From: Ascaphus truei
Lineage: Eukaryota > Chordata > Amphibia > Anura > Ascaphidae
Length of the DNA: 64,000 bases
Direction: 5' to 3'
Assembly: GCA_036426205.1 (NCBI GenBank)
Contig: WSYH01001918.1
Span: 37,894 to 101,893, forward strand
Below, one piece after another: positions 1 through 11,589 of this stretch. Made by a program: the position numbers and the translations under genes. The notes beneath the pieces were generated by a model. That model was not told the DNA's origin and did not search any database. It saw only the letters and a program-made list of their open reading frames with translations. Numbering within the stretch: the first letter of the stretch is position 1; the number at the start of each line of letters is the position of its first letter.

Positions 1-276
1 ACTGTTGCGTTCAGAAGTGTTACATGCATTGCACATTAAATTAATTTTTTTCAAGCAATGTTTGTACAAAGCTTCACGTGACATCATTGGCAAATATCAT
101 GATTCCCTGCAGAATACACAGAACAAATACTTCTAAGATCAACTGCAGACAGCTTGGGACAGAAGTACTTTAATATGTTAATGTAACACCTTGCATTTTA
201 CTATGTCACCTGACATCATCACATACCTATTTAAAGGACGCCCATTACCTGCTCATTCATAGCTACTCATTTCAAA

Positions 277-1255
277 ATGTTGCGATTGTTTAGGAGACGG
301 AGGAACATTCTTTTCCATGACATGCTTGCTGATCAAGAGAATGACATAGGGCAAGGGAGGGACAGAGCCAGGGACAGTGACAGGGACAGGCACGCGGATA
401 TGACAGGGACAGGGAGAGGGACAGGCCGAGGGACAGGTAGAGGGACAGGAGATCAGAGGAGAAGACAGAGGAGACAAGTTGTGCCTCGTCCGCGTGTGTA
501 CAGGGAGAGAACCCTGTTAGATGGGATGAGTGAGGAGGAGATAATCAGTCGCTATCGTTTGAGTTCAGCAGCAATCTTATCTCTTTATGAGGAGATAAGG
601 GGAGATTTAGATTTTTTGACAGCCAGAGGTCGTGCAGTCCCTGGGCTTGTTAAAATGCTGTGCTCATTACATTATCTTGATTCCGCGTTATTCCAGACAA
701 CTGTGGGCATAGTGGGCGGGGTCTCGCAATCTACATTCTCGCGGGCCTTTACCCAGTTTCTCTATGCACTCAATAGACGCGCTAGGAGTTATATTCATTT
801 TCCTACAGAGGCGACAGAGTGGCTGGAAGTCAGGAATGGCTTTTATAATATAGCAGGGATACCATGTGTGCTGGGTGCAATCGATTGCACACATGTTGCT
901 TTGATTGCACCTAGTGAGAGTGAGCATGTTTACCGCAATCGTAAGCACTACCATTCACTCAATGTACAGGTGGTATGTGATGCCACGATGAGGATAATGC
1001 ATGTGGTACCCAAATTCCCTGGTTCCAGTCACGATTCCTCTATCCTGAGGAACTCTTCAGTCTTCCATGCGTTCGAAGAGGGACATTTTGAACATGGTTG
1101 GCTGCTGGGTGAGTACAGACTTAGATGTTCTAACACAAAACACATTTTTCTTTAGGAATGTTGTCATTGTAGAATCTTATCACTAATTTAAGCTTATGTG
1201 TGCTCCATTCATTATAGGTGACTCAGGATACGGAATTATTCGTATAATTATTTGA
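277..1255 (+). pseudogene. Harbinger transposase (HARBI1-like, DDE_4 nuclease), 3'-truncated
   Basis: Exon 1 is 277-1108 and exon 2 starts at 1218, joined by a GT-AG intron that rebuilds the family motif GDSGYG across the junction. An Arg/Asp/Gly-rich tail of simple repeats covers residues ~25-65. The nuclease begins near residue 85. The first catalytic Asp lies in GAIDCTHV and the second in FPGSSHDSSILRNS. After GDSGYG the frame gives six more residues and stops at 1253-1255. The normal C-terminal ~80 residues, with the third catalytic acid in a VERTFG-like helix, are missing, and I could not find them before 2,960. HARBI1-type proteins are usually ~340-350 residues. The cut is either an internal deletion or replacement by the AT-rich sequence that follows. 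Very likely catalytically dead. Confidence 0.88.
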
Positions 1256-1623
1256 ACTAAAAACCCAACATATTGGTTCAAAGACAAATGTTACATATAT
1301 GTACTTTCTGTATCATGTACATGCATCTAGCTACTATTGAGGTTTCATGTGCATATTATTTGAAAATGATTACTCCCATTTCATCACATTTAATGTATGT
1401 TCCCTTATCTTTTAATTAAGAAACATTGTGGGTTGAGGAAAAAAACATTGTCCACATTATGAAAATAGTGCTTACACAGCCATATAATGAAATACACACA
1501 CACCTGCAAAAGTAATTATTTTTTTTCCCCATAAATTTCTGTGTCTATTTGAAAGTCTGGTTAACTCCCTGTTTGCATCAGAGTTAAAGTACGTGTGTAT
1601 ATGTAGATATATATATCTCTCTC

Positions 1624-1658
<35 letters not shown>

Positions 1659-2242
1659 GTCAGTAAAACCAAACTTTTAATGTGTGTGTATATTACAATA
1701 TTTAAGGGTTTATATGTAAAGAGGGATTTTTATATTGGTGTGATTTATTTAAAGGTTAAAATAATAGAGGCTTAAAAATTGTTATGGCCTATTGCATTGA
1801 CCTGTCTGGTAAATGTGATTTACCATCAAACAAGGTTTTTTTTTAATTTAGAAGGCCTGTAGTGTTACAACCAATAATATCTCTGTAATGCAGGTGTACA
1901 CAGAACATATTGATGGCAGTAAGTAGGCCTTGTATGAAACCTATTTAAATGGTGATAAACATGAGTGAATTAAGTAATAAACATTTGTTTTAGGCCAATA
2001 CTGTTATAGGCTCACAGTTAGTATAGTTCACAACTTAGGCCTGTATTATTAAAATCTGGTGTTTTCACAAGGAGGAAAATGAAGTGTATGTTTTCTGAAA
2101 ATACATCTATACCAGTTTAGATAGACAAATCATATATCATATATAGAGATATATATGTATAGATATGATAAGATAGGATATAATGTATATATATATTATT
2201 AGTATATATATATACTATATAGATACTAAGATATAGATACAT
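1256..2242. other. AT-rich non-coding interior of the Harbinger element
   Basis: No open frame with family likeness is seen. It holds an AT microsatellite near 1,627-1,656 and many short A/T runs. The lost end of the transposase would be expected here and is not found. Confidence 0.6.
1627..1656. repeat. (TA)n microsatellite
   Basis: About fifteen uninterrupted TA units. A second TA tract followed by CA units lies at 2,399-2,442. Confidence 0.95.
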
Positions 2243-2395
2243 CAGTGGTTGACAAATCACCAAAAAATCTACTCGCCACACAAAAAAATCTACTCGCCAC
2301 CTAGTACCAAACGTGTGCTGCTTGGGCCAATATTTACTCGCCCGGGGGTTAAATCCACTCGCCCAGGGCGAGCAAATGTATAGGTTTGTCGAACA

Positions 2396-2398
<3 letters not shown>
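2243..2398. mobile_element. Short hAT-like MITE nested in the Harbinger element
   Basis: The unit opens with cagtggttgacaaat and its far end read in reverse opens with cagtgttcgacaaac, a near-perfect ~15-bp terminal inverted repeat of hAT type (CAGTG start). Inside, the motif actcgcc occurs four times at uneven spacing. No clear 8-bp target duplication can be seen because the flanks are TA-rich. It has no coding capacity. Confidence 0.5.
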
Positions 2399-2444
<46 letters not shown>

Positions 2445-3079
2445 GTGTACATATATCCATACATACTACATATATATTAGTATACATTCACAGATATGTT
2501 CTTGAAACAAGAACACATAAATGATTAAAGGACAACATTACAATGGGCAAGCAAGGTGAAGGTAAGTAATGTTTTACACTTAATCCTGCTGTACACGGAC
2601 AAGAAAGATGTTTGCAGTTAAATAGATGTGTGTTTTTAATTGCATGTGAATAATATTAACATGCAATGATTACATCAAGTAACACACCCAAATAAAATGT
2701 TTTGCAGGTAAGTCAATGGCAGCTTCTCTAAACATAGCAACTGGCTCCTGGTGGACCATTACTGAACAGATGATTAATACATCAATATTAATAACACTAT
2801 TCATTAATTAGGACTGTTAACATTTCCAAAACTTCACGTGTACAAGAACATACTTGAAAATTTGGAAACAACAGGTCTTCAGCATACATACAATATTCAT
2901 TAGATAATCTGTAGTCAACAAAACAAGGCCAAAGACATATTTAGTGAATTATAACATTTATTATTTTTTTTCCTTTTGAGAGCGAGTAACAGGCCTGCTT
3001 GTTGTCTCTTGGATTTTCCTTTTTCGTTTACCAACAACTTTAGGCACAACAGAGCCACTTTGAGTGGCCTCTGGCACTT

Positions 3080-3390
3080 CACGGGCAGGGCTTGTGGCCA
3101 GTGACTGTTCACCGACAGGCCTTGTGGGCAGTGACTCACCGACAGGCCTTGTGGGCAGTGACTCACCGACAGGGCTTGTGGGCAGTGACTCACCGACAGG
3201 GCTTGTGGGCAGTGACTCACCGACAGGGCTTGTGGCCAGTGACTGTTCACGGACGGGGCTTGTGGGCAGTGACTGTTCACGGACAGGGCTTGTGGCCAGT
3301 GACTGTTCACGGACAGGGCTTGTGGGCAGTGACTGTTCACGGACAGGGCTTGTGGCCAGTGACTCACCGACAGGGCTTGTGCCCACTGAC
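3080..3390 (-). repeat. Minisatellite inside the Myb-like gene
   Basis: Units of 24 or 30 bp built on cttgtggccagtgactgttc are repeated about eleven times. On the - strand they encode alternating TSPVGESLA and TSPVREQSLP peptides. Long open frames on the + strand over this tract are a by-product of the repeat. Confidence 0.9.
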
Positions 3391-4499
3391 ACATGTGAGC
3401 ATGTTCGTAGACACTGCACAAGTGATGGTTGGTCCGTTTCATGTGTGGCTTTTTTTGTTTGTGTCCAAAAACTGGTCAGTAGTAACTGCTTGTGCTTCTT
3501 TGTTTTTGCCGCCTCCTTTGTAGGTGTCCGCTCCAGAATTTCTACAGATGGCAGCGGTAGGATGTTGTCAGGAACATGCACAGAACTTTCTGCTACTTGA
3601 CCGGTAACATCCCGACCTGGGGAATGAACATCAGATGCATGGGGTGAAAAATGAGTACCATGTAAAGATCCTTCCTGTGATGTGTTGAAGTTGAAATTTG
3701 GTACTGTAGTCATTCTCAAGTAATTCGCTTGGGTTTGCTGAACAACTAATGCTTCGAATGAGGTGTTGATTTTTTGCAACTGTTTAGGCTCTTCAATGAA
3801 GACTCTGTGGAGATGTGCCAATTGTGATATCGTTTCTTCCTGCAGTGAAATCATCCTTTCCAGCACTGTCATCAGATCAGAATGGCGACGATTTTCTGCT
3901 TCAACATTTTTTCCCTCAGAAGCTACTATTGCATCGTATGTGTTAGTTGATGGACGATTTGGCTGTATAACTGTTTCAATGGGAACCTCATCATGCTCAC
4001 TTGATTGTATTTCTGTGTCTATGGCGGCATCATCATCATCTTCATCATCATGTTCTAAAAATAAATGTACACATTATTAAATGGCATGTTAATCTCTGCT
4101 GTGTTACTATGTAATTATACTGTGTCATAAGTAACACCTAACATGTTTCCATACGTTTTATAACCTCACATTAAAAACTACCTTGACTTACGAATAATGT
4201 TTGGACTCAGTATGAAATATGAATGAATGAAAACTTGCTCTAAACTCACAACTCCTACATGATAGTTAACATCACTAACACAATACATGTTGCCTTACAC
4301 TTCATTTTCACTGACACTAAGTAATCCTATTTAAAGAACATGTGCAAAGCAAATAATGAACATGACAACATAACATATAGAAGTGCACATATTATATGGC
4401 CACCAACTGATACACTCACCTTCTAGGTGTGTTGAGCTGCATGACCAAGGTGAAGACACTTGTTCCGTCTCAGGTTACACATGTCCTCCAGGGGCAACT

Positions 4500-5890
4500 A
4501 TATATAACAATAACATTAGTTGGACATTTACATGTGTAAATATTGAACAAACAGTTATTGTATGTTCTGTATTTATGAGTACCTAACAGCATCAGTTCCT
4601 TAACCGAAAATATGTGTGTGAAAGTGAACATAAATAGTTGTAATAACAATGTACATGCCTGTGTACTTAGAACTTTTGAGTTCCCTAACATACAACATAC
4701 TATGTTTCTGCAGTAATGCGTGAGGATAAATTGATTTAATTTGTACATAAAAATCATATGTTGTGTAGTCATATCAGTATCATAATGTACATAACTATCA
4801 TGAGATGAACATTCACAATGGTTATCATGAAGGTGGTCATATTGCAAAAAGTTTTGTTTTTGGTACAGGATATGTGTGGTACATTAATAGAAGATGTGGC
4901 ACACCTGAATGTGGCTGTCACTCAACAAGACAACACATGCAGTGTGTGATAATGTGTCGTTGATAGCAGTTCAACTATAGATATGAGTGAACTAATGTGT
5001 GACGTACGGTTTGATAACTAATGACTTGTTGGGGCATTTAGTACCTAGAGTTAAGCTTTCAAATGAGTGTGATTAACTTCAGTTTTGCTAGTCAGGTTGT
5101 AAGAACGGTATTCCCTTCCCCAAAAACCCTAATCAGCCAGACCTTTCAATTACTTCAAACAGGTGAAAATGGTGTGAACTAAGTTGACCCTAAGATGACC
5201 CTGTAATTTGGTTGTGTGCTGAACCCCACCCCCTCTGTTGAAGTGTATGCTGTGATGACATATTCATTGCAGCTGCTTTAACACAATGGTAGAGGAGCTA
5301 AATAGTCGTCTGCAGTGTGCAAGTTATGAACACAATGACATAACATATGCTACGTGTGCCTCATTATGCTGTCTGTATATGACATAAAGCAAAAATTGAC
5401 CTTTTCATAAACAACTATACATGTGTTAGTGCAAGTGATGTTTGTAGGCCGTTGCATGCAATATATTCGATGCACGATTACAATAGGCAGTAATGTCGTG
5501 TTTGTAGGAGTAAAATAAATAAAATACACAATAATATTATACATATTTATGTTCTGTACCTATTGCTAGTAATAATTTCTCATTAGCATGTGTTACACAT
5601 GTGTACTACCCTGTTGTTCCCCATCTTTGCCCACCATCAATTGGTTCCACTGCAGCAATGCATTTTGGGAATTCACATGTAAATGACCACGCAATGGCAC
5701 GTGCTATATTAGTTACTGCTTTTAGTAGGACTACAACATATATGTATATTTTGAGATATATATATATATATACAGAATCAGACATATACATATATAGATG
5801 CAGGTATGCTTATATTGTGAAGACAGTATAAAAAGCAGCGGAAATATGCAAAATAACTGTAAGCAACGACACGCCTAGTACAGTAATATT
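4500..5890. other. Intron of the Harbinger Myb-like gene
   Basis: This AT-rich stretch lies between exons 2 and 3 on the - strand, with GT at 5,896-5,895 and AG at 4,499-4,498. It includes a short TA tract near 5,755-5,775. I see no other gene. Confidence 0.7.
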
Positions 5891-7334
5891 TCTCACCTGG
5901 TGGAAATTGTGAGGGATAAATTCCAATGTCCCGGTCACCGGCCAAGCCCTCCACGACGACGGGAAGTAATTTTCCCCAAAGCAGCTCCTCCAATGGAGTT
6001 AATATCAGACGTTGTGGTGTCGGGCCACCTCCAGTGCCAGAAGCATGCACGCGTTGGTCTTGTATTTTCTTTTTCAATTTTGACCGAATATCGTCAAATC
6101 TTTTGCGACAATTCCCCTTGTCCCTGACACGATTCCCACACGCATTGACACCAATTATTATTGTGTCCCACATTTCTTTTTTGCTTGATGAACTTGTCCG
6201 CGCTTGAAATAGAAACAAAATATATGATGTTAATTCATAATAATAGAAGCACCAGTTTCCTACACTGCTAGCTGTTCCAAGAGATAGCAAACATGCTGTT
6301 TTAGGTGTAATATGTGAAGCACATGAGCATTCACTACTAAACCTAGATATGTAAGCAAGCTTGCATTTATATTGTATGCAGTTATCGGAAATTGAACGCC
6401 TGTGTTTAGTTGTCCTTGTAACGCATGATAAAAAGCTGTGTTTCCACAATAATTAACATAGACAGATATTCTGTACCCATATTTGCATATGAACAAAAAT
6501 CACATGACCTAGGATCACATGTATTTGAAGAATAAATGGAAAGGTACACTTACCTACTAAATGTCCATAGAGACTGTCATGGTGCTCCAGAATCCCAGTG
6601 ACAAGAGCCCTATTTTCCTGGTCATTGAAGCGAGGATTACGTGGCTTCTCCACACGTTTCTTCCGAGCAGGTTTAGGCTCAGAGCTTGGCTGCTGCTGAC
6701 TGGACTCTCCTTGTTCCAATGGAAGAGACTCCAAAAGCTGGTCACCAGCAAGCACGCCACCACCAGACACCCCATCAGCAACTGAGCCACCAGCAGCACT
6801 CCCACTCCCAGCAACAGCACTCGCACTCCTAGCACCAGCACTCCCACTCCCATCAACAGCACTCGCACTCCTAGCACCAGCACTCCCACTCCCAGCAACA
6901 GCACTCACACTCCCAGCAACAGCACTCACACTCCCAGCAACAGCACTCACACTCCCAGCAACAGCACTCACAGAAACCGCACTCCCACTCCCAGCAACAG
7001 CACTCGCACTCCTAGCAACATCACTCCCCTGAACAGTACGTTCACTCTGACGCATACTCGCACGAGTAGCACTACCACTTCCACCAGCATCACTCTTCCC
7101 ACGCTTTGCGGGCATACTTACAGCACTCACAAAAAAACAGAAAAGAAATGTACAGCCAATCACACGAAACACTTCCACATAGAAAACAAGACAAAGATGT
7201 AAACAAAACAACAAAGGACAAAGCTCTCACAATACACAACAAGTCTCTCAGTCAATATGCAAATATTAAATCGCCCAGCTCTGTGCGTCTCTCTCTCTCT
7301 CACTCCCAACAACACAGAGAATGATTAACAGTAC

Positions 7335-7607
7335 ACGTTGCCTTTAAATATGGCGTGCTATCCAATACATGCTTGCATCGCCTGATTCAGCATGATTTTT
7401 GATTGGCCAACCTAACAGCACCCCGACACGCACGCCGATACACCTGTGTGTGATCGGCAAATCATCGTGAGAGTGGGCGGATTTGTTTTCGGTTTCATTT
7501 TGAAGACATTCGGCACTTACTGCATACGGAGAGGGAAAATCGCCAATAACATGACTAATCGGTAAGCTTGCCGATTTCACATAATCGTCGCTTACTGCAT
7601 GAGGCCC
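7335..7607. repeat. Right terminal region of the Harbinger element
   Basis: Read on the - strand the outermost bases are gggcctcatgcagtaagcga, followed by subterminal copies of atcggcaa and tgcagtaag-like motifs. GC content rises over the interior, as at transposase binding ends. The mate is not in the window, so the call rests on motif and boundary only. Confidence 0.6.
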
Positions 7608-7745
7608 TATGTCTTTGAACTACTGTACAGCTTGGAGCTTCATACAGCTGTCACAGCTCGCACCCTCCCCCCCCCCCTCATACACACGGCTCAAGTATTT
7701 CAACCTCTTATCAGCACCTCTGACAAACCATGCCACGCATGCGAA
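7608..7745 (+). repeat. ~135-bp dispersed repeat, second copy at 11,846-11,985
   Basis: The stretch starting tatgtctttgaactactg and ending ccatgccacgcatgcg recurs with few changes at 11,846-11,985. This copy abuts the Harbinger end exactly, so it may be the original flank into which Harbinger inserted. No coding capacity. Confidence 0.8.
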
Positions 7746-8154
7746 AGTGCGATAAGCTAAGCCCTTCTAACTTGCCTTTTCTTCAACACAACACTCCCCC
7801 CCCAACTAGTAATAAGATTAACATGTTGCGTGAGATTCAGGCCTAGCTAAGCAATCCCTTCTAAAACTGCTATTGTACTGTAATAAAACAAGTCAACTTG
7901 AAGTTCAAAGCTTATCAACAACACAACAACAGAGCCCTCCAACAGAGCCATTAATGTAAATGTACTGTTGCGTGATTATCTTGAGCTGGGCAGAAGACAT
8001 GTTGGATAATCCTTAATGCAGGAAAATAGTATTTTTCTACAGCATTTTATTGCATTATTAACAGAAATGATTGATTAAACAATAAAAATATAATAATTTT
8101 TATAAAGCATTTTTTGTTTTTATTTATTTTTTCCCAAACTAATGTGAAGTGCAA
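7746..8154. other. Non-coding, AT-rich
   Basis: No recognisable gene or repeat boundary. It contains a C-run near 7,796 and A/T runs before the inverted block at 8,155. Confidence 0.5.
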
Positions 8155-8465
8155 TTCTTTGTTTGTTGAACTGTTCATAAGAAATTCAGGTCTGCAATAG
8201 GGGTGTTCAAAAATAGATTTTATTTTTTAATGCATAATACAGTACAAAAATACAATACAGTAGCTCTGGTCTTTCTCTTCGTTATGGCATTGCGAGATGG
8301 GGAGAGAGGGGGCTGCAGCTCTGAAAATACAGTATTTCAAAAGATTTTTTTTAAACATTTTTTTTTTGGCAAACACGAATTTCTTTACAGTAACTACTGA
8401 GAGAGGGTGGGAGAGGGGGGGTTTGTGTAAGATACAGGCTGGTTTGTACATGAACACCGTACTAA
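8155..8465 (+). repeat. Left inverted block of the Tc1-type region
   Basis: This block matches, in inverted orientation, 13,860-14,215 over about 300 bp, including tcttcgttatggcattgcga and ggggctgcagctctgaaaat. On the - strand it includes an AATAAA signal near 8,222, so it also serves as the likely 3' end of the transposase gene. The same end sequence (aactgttcataagaatttca) terminates the forkhead units near 35,430 and 56,550. Confidence 0.8.
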
Positions 8466-8524
8466 TATCTTAAACTTCCCCCGACCCTTCCTTGTTTGCG
8501 GCAGTTCAGAAAATGTTTAAAACC

Positions 8525-9268
8525 TGAGACAGAACATGAAACACAGACAGAGCTCAGTGCACATCCAGTGAAACTTATGCACGGTACAGTGCCTAAATAT
8601 ATATGTATAAATATCTATTAAATAAAATGGTCTTTTAGTTTAACATTTTGGCCAAAGTGTTGTAAGTCCTTGAGCCACTACACGGCAGACCACATCTCAA
8701 GTGTCCCTAACACTAATATAAATTCTTAATAACCTGTACATTACCAGGAAGAATGATTTATAATAAATCTGTCAAAATTAGTGGCATAGTTCTAAGTCTG
8801 ATTGAAGCTCTTATTAACCTGTACATTACCAGGAAAAGCACTCTGTATTAGATTTGTCACAATCAAACTGCTAGCAAGCAAGCAAGTTCCCCTGAGAGTG
8901 GGAGATGCAATGGAGTGAGCTTTTAACCATTTAAATGTGGGAGGGAGTGAGATTCAATTAGGTAGGAGGAGCCACCCTCCAATCAGCTAAGACCAGCTGA
9001 ACAAGAATTGTAAAACATACAGGACATCTACACGTTCATATTGAACCCCCAAAATAACCACAACATATATATATAAGCATATTAGTGTCACAGAGGAGTG
9101 CTACTGAGCATGGCAATATATATTTAAAATCAGAGACAGAACATGAAACACAGACAGAGCTCAGTGCAGATCCAGTGAAACTTATACACGGTACAGTGCC
9201 TAAATATATATGTATAGATATCTAATAAATAAAAAGGTCTTTTAGTTTAACATTTTGGCCAAAGTGAA
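8525..9268. repeat. Direct repeat pair downstream of the Tc1-type transposase
   Basis: About 135 bp at 8,525-8,660 (acagaacatgaaacacagac through cattttggccaaagtg) recurs at 9,132-9,268 with few changes. Between them, the phrase taacctgtacattaccagga also occurs twice (8,730 and 8,814). The rest is non-coding. This looks like a local duplication inside the 3' region of the transposase transcript. Confidence 0.8.
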
Positions 9269-9345
9269 AATGAAAAGAAACAATAAATGCAGACATGGTT
9301 ATTTTTAGGGCCATACTTACCTGTTTCATACTTACCTGTGCCTTA

Positions 9346-11092
9346 TTACTTCCCTGAGGCCTGGCCATTACGTTGTATAACAATTGGCAACACAGTCGCA
9401 ATATGATCAATATATTTATTACATCTGTCTACGGTGAGTATATTGTTCCAGAAATTCAGTATCCCGTTTTCCAATTCTTCCTTTTTGGACGGTTTCCACA
9501 CTTTTCTGATATAATCCTTCAACTCATTCCATACCATTTCGATATGATTAAAATCTGGTGATCTGTAATACCGTAGGAGGGGAGAAAAAAGGTGAATTAC
9601 GTAGCAGATATACAGTAAACTATGTAAAACAATGAGAAAAGGTTACCCAACTTACTCCGCAAGCATCTTAACCCAGTTGATACCGCTGGCAAGAATGTGA
9701 GCCATCGACGCTGTGTGTTTCGGATCATTGTCCTGGAAGAACCGGTGACCAGATGAGAAATTATTCTTTATGTATTCAACAACATGTGTAATTATGTGAT
9801 CTTGGAAGAACGCTTTATTCATGATTCCTGGAAACAAGAAAAAAAATGTAACATTAGGGTACAAAATACTGAATACAGTACAGCTGTCCAGTGCGTAAGG
9901 CCACAGCATGTGGATTTGTGCATTATTTTACCCTCAAAGATAATGATGCATCCTGGTCCTTGTCTAGAGATGGCACCCCACACATGCATCTTCACTGGGT
10001 GCTTGGGACACGGCTTCAGAGATAGGCGTCCTTTTTTGTAGAATCCAAAATGGGCAAACCTCTCAAGCTCTACAGTTGTCTCATCTGTAAAGATGACATC
10101 ATTGAAACTCTCGCCACTTTCAATCCATGCCCGTGCCTGGCCCACTCTTTTTATTTTGTTGGCTTCCCTTATCATAGGATACGCTCTGTAATGACAAGGA
10201 AAAATGTTAGAGCCACTAAATGCTGGAAATACAGTACAGTATGATACTGTATTAGGAGGGACCCTAACATAAAAAAAAGAGGGCATGGGTGACGTACTGT
10301 ATACTGTACTTACTTAAAACGCCCATATTTCCATCCCAATTTCCATCTCATCAACCTGATACTGGTCTCTGGTGCTTTTATTTTGTGAGTAGCCTCTAGT
10401 GCATTCTTTACCCTTGTGGCACACGTCTCATCATTCGCGTCACTTATTTTGTCCACCAGAAGATTGTTCGTCCTAATGTGTAAAGAAAAACAGAACAATT
10501 TGTTACAGTAGGCAAATTAAGCATCCCAATAGCGCACAGATTTCTTACTGTCTGATGTTGCTGCTGCACTTATTGTACTGTGAGTACACTTTGGGCGCTA
10601 CAGTATGAATATATTAAATAAATAGCACACAAACTGCAGGATTATTAGTTCAAAGAAAACAGAATCTTTCGAAATGATTACACTATCACACCAACTCCTA
10701 AAGTACAGAAGACAGTACAGTACTGTATATTACTGTAGAGTTGACTTTAAAAGCTAGTGACTGATTGTAAGAATGGCAAAAATGTTATACTGTACAGTCG
10801 AAAGGCACTGTAAAGATTAATAAAATATTGAACTCAGGCATACAAGTACTGTACAGTTCAGTACAAGACGTTGGTAGAGTTATGGAGTACAATACAATAA
10901 GTACTCAGTAGTGACAGTCGGCTTTCTTTTGATGTTTTTTGCCTTCCCATGCGCATGATAACAAACAGTGCTTTTTGCTAAACTGAGGCCCGAAGCAGCT
11001 AACCAGCGGTGGATCTGTGCAATGCTCTGTCCATTCTGGTACATATCCTTTATTCTCAAGCTGAGGTCTTTTGAAATCCTTTTCTTTGGCAT
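9346..11092 (-). CDS. Tc1/mariner-type transposase with four introns, intact frame
   Basis: Exons on - are 11,092-10,905, 10,472-10,314, 10,185-9,932, 9,827-9,656 and 9,562-9,346. Every junction is GT-AG and phases agree, giving 329 residues with no stop. Exon 1 has a first helix-turn-helix ([19 protein letters not shown], then IHRWLAASG). Exon 2 has a second DNA-binding helix set. Exon 3 holds the first catalytic Asp (VIFTDETTV) and the HVWGAIS motif. Exon 4 holds the second Asp ([11 protein letters not shown]). Exon 5 holds the Glu ([15 protein letters not shown]). Spacing between the last two is about 32. Most Tc1 transposases are single-exon, so the splicing is unusual though known in some vertebrate IS630/Tc1 relatives. 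The start is the ATG before [13 protein letters not shown]-domain gene diverges from it 241 bp away. Confidence 0.85.
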
Positions 11093-11333
11093 CGCTGCTT
11101 CTTTGGCATCGCTGCTGATAGAAAAAAATTGCAAGCACACACAGAGCAATTCGATGTGAATTTGATGTGTATTGAATGTGCATTGAATACACAAAATTGC
11201 AAATTGCATAGACTCTCACACACTGATCTCTATCTGAACTTGCTCTTGTCCAGATACTACATTGTGCATTCGTCCATCTGTTTCCATGGATCGCTTCTGA
11301 TTCTACAGACGCAGGAACCATCTTTCTTCTGCT
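11093..11333. promoter_or_regulatory. Divergent intergenic region between transposase and the lysine-rich/BEN gene
   Basis: The two start codons face away from each other across 241 bp, so both genes probably share this promoter region. It is rich in short direct and inverted copies of aattgcaaattgc and gtgaatttgatgtg. No firm TATA box can be named. Confidence 0.4.
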
Positions 11334-11516
11334 GTGCCGGCCAAGCGAAAGGCAGAAGCTGTTTCCCAGCCAAAACCTAAGCGAAAACCAAAGCAGAGTA
11401 AAGAAAATGTTCCGAAGGCTCCAAAGGTTAAGACCCCTGGGCCTTATTTTGTTAAGAAGAAGATCGGCGCACTCAACACTCCTCAGTCGCTCGAGGAGGA
11501 CTTTTTCCAAGTATAG
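11334..11516 (+). CDS. Lysine/proline-rich first exon of the gene divergent from the transposase
   Basis: The frame opens with MPAKRKAEAVSQPKPKRKPK, a bipartite-looking nuclear localisation stretch, and continues to a PYFVKKKIGALNTPQSLEED motif. It runs into a possible donor (caa/gtatag) before the stop. The segment from aaagaaaatgttc to gctcgaggaggac recurs at 11,990-12,085 in the same orientation, there leading into the 57-bp repeats. A related stretch also occurs at 17,725-17,800. I infer it is the 5' part of the BEN-domain gene at 12,480-13,509; an inserted LTR fragment now separates them. Function unknown beyond likely nuclear import and DNA contact. Confidence 0.5.
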   Translation: MPAKRKAEAVSQPKPKRKPKQSKENVPKAPKVKTPGPYFVKKKIGALNTPQSLEEDFFQV

Positions 11517-11589
11517 TCTTTTTGCTGCGTGCGCGGTCATGAGATTTCCCTCGCGCCGGGTATTTCTGGGTTGCTGCCTTTTTCCTCAG

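Larger units (their letters stand above)
2961..7115 (-). pseudogene. Harbinger Myb/SANT-like accessory gene, four exons, one premature stop
   Basis: Exons on the - strand are 7,115-6,554, 6,202-5,897, 4,497-4,420 and 4,054-2,961. All junctions are GT-AG and phases agree, giving 680 codons including the stop. Exon 1 encodes a repetitive Ser/Ala/Gly/Val tract (residues ~25-110) and then a basic stretch entering the Myb/SANT-like domain (FNDQENRALVTGILEHHDSL). Exon 2 completes that trihelix (KEMWDTIIIGVNACG, then CRKRFDDIRSKLKKK). Exon 4 has an acidic run, a leucine-rich helix (LERMISLQEETISQLAHLH) and a Thr-Ser-Pro-Val repeat tail. A TAA in exon 3 breaks the frame after PGGHV; the sequence after it still matches the expected protein, so this is recent decay. 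The family partner is the transposase at 277. Confidence 0.82.
1..7607. mobile_element. PIF/Harbinger DNA transposon, left end outside window
   Basis: Two convergent genes define it: a HARBI1-type transposase on + (277-1255) and a Myb/SANT-like accessory gene on - (7,115-2,961). This pair is the usual vertebrate Harbinger gene set, in which the Myb-like protein helps the transposase into the nucleus and onto DNA. The right end is placed at about 7,607 because a run reading gggcctcatgcagtaag on the - strand stops there and unrelated repeat sequence follows. The motif cttactgcat recurs inside the end at 7,517 and 7,591, as subterminal repeats do. No matching inverted end is seen at the left of the window, so the element starts upstream. 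Both genes are damaged, so this copy is probably inactive. Confidence 0.85.

Noticed and set aside
253..477. Pro/Ser-rich frame on - opposite the transposase start
   Set aside because: Antisense shadow of the Arg/Gly/Thr repeat in the transposase exon.
3080..3390. Possible CRISPR-like array
   Set aside because: Units are contiguous with no unique spacers, in coding sequence of a eukaryotic transposon gene; the other tandem arrays are likewise minisatellites.
3064..3600. Two repetitive + strand frames
   Set aside because: By-products of the minisatellite in the - strand Myb-like gene, whose frame is supported by splice sites and domains.
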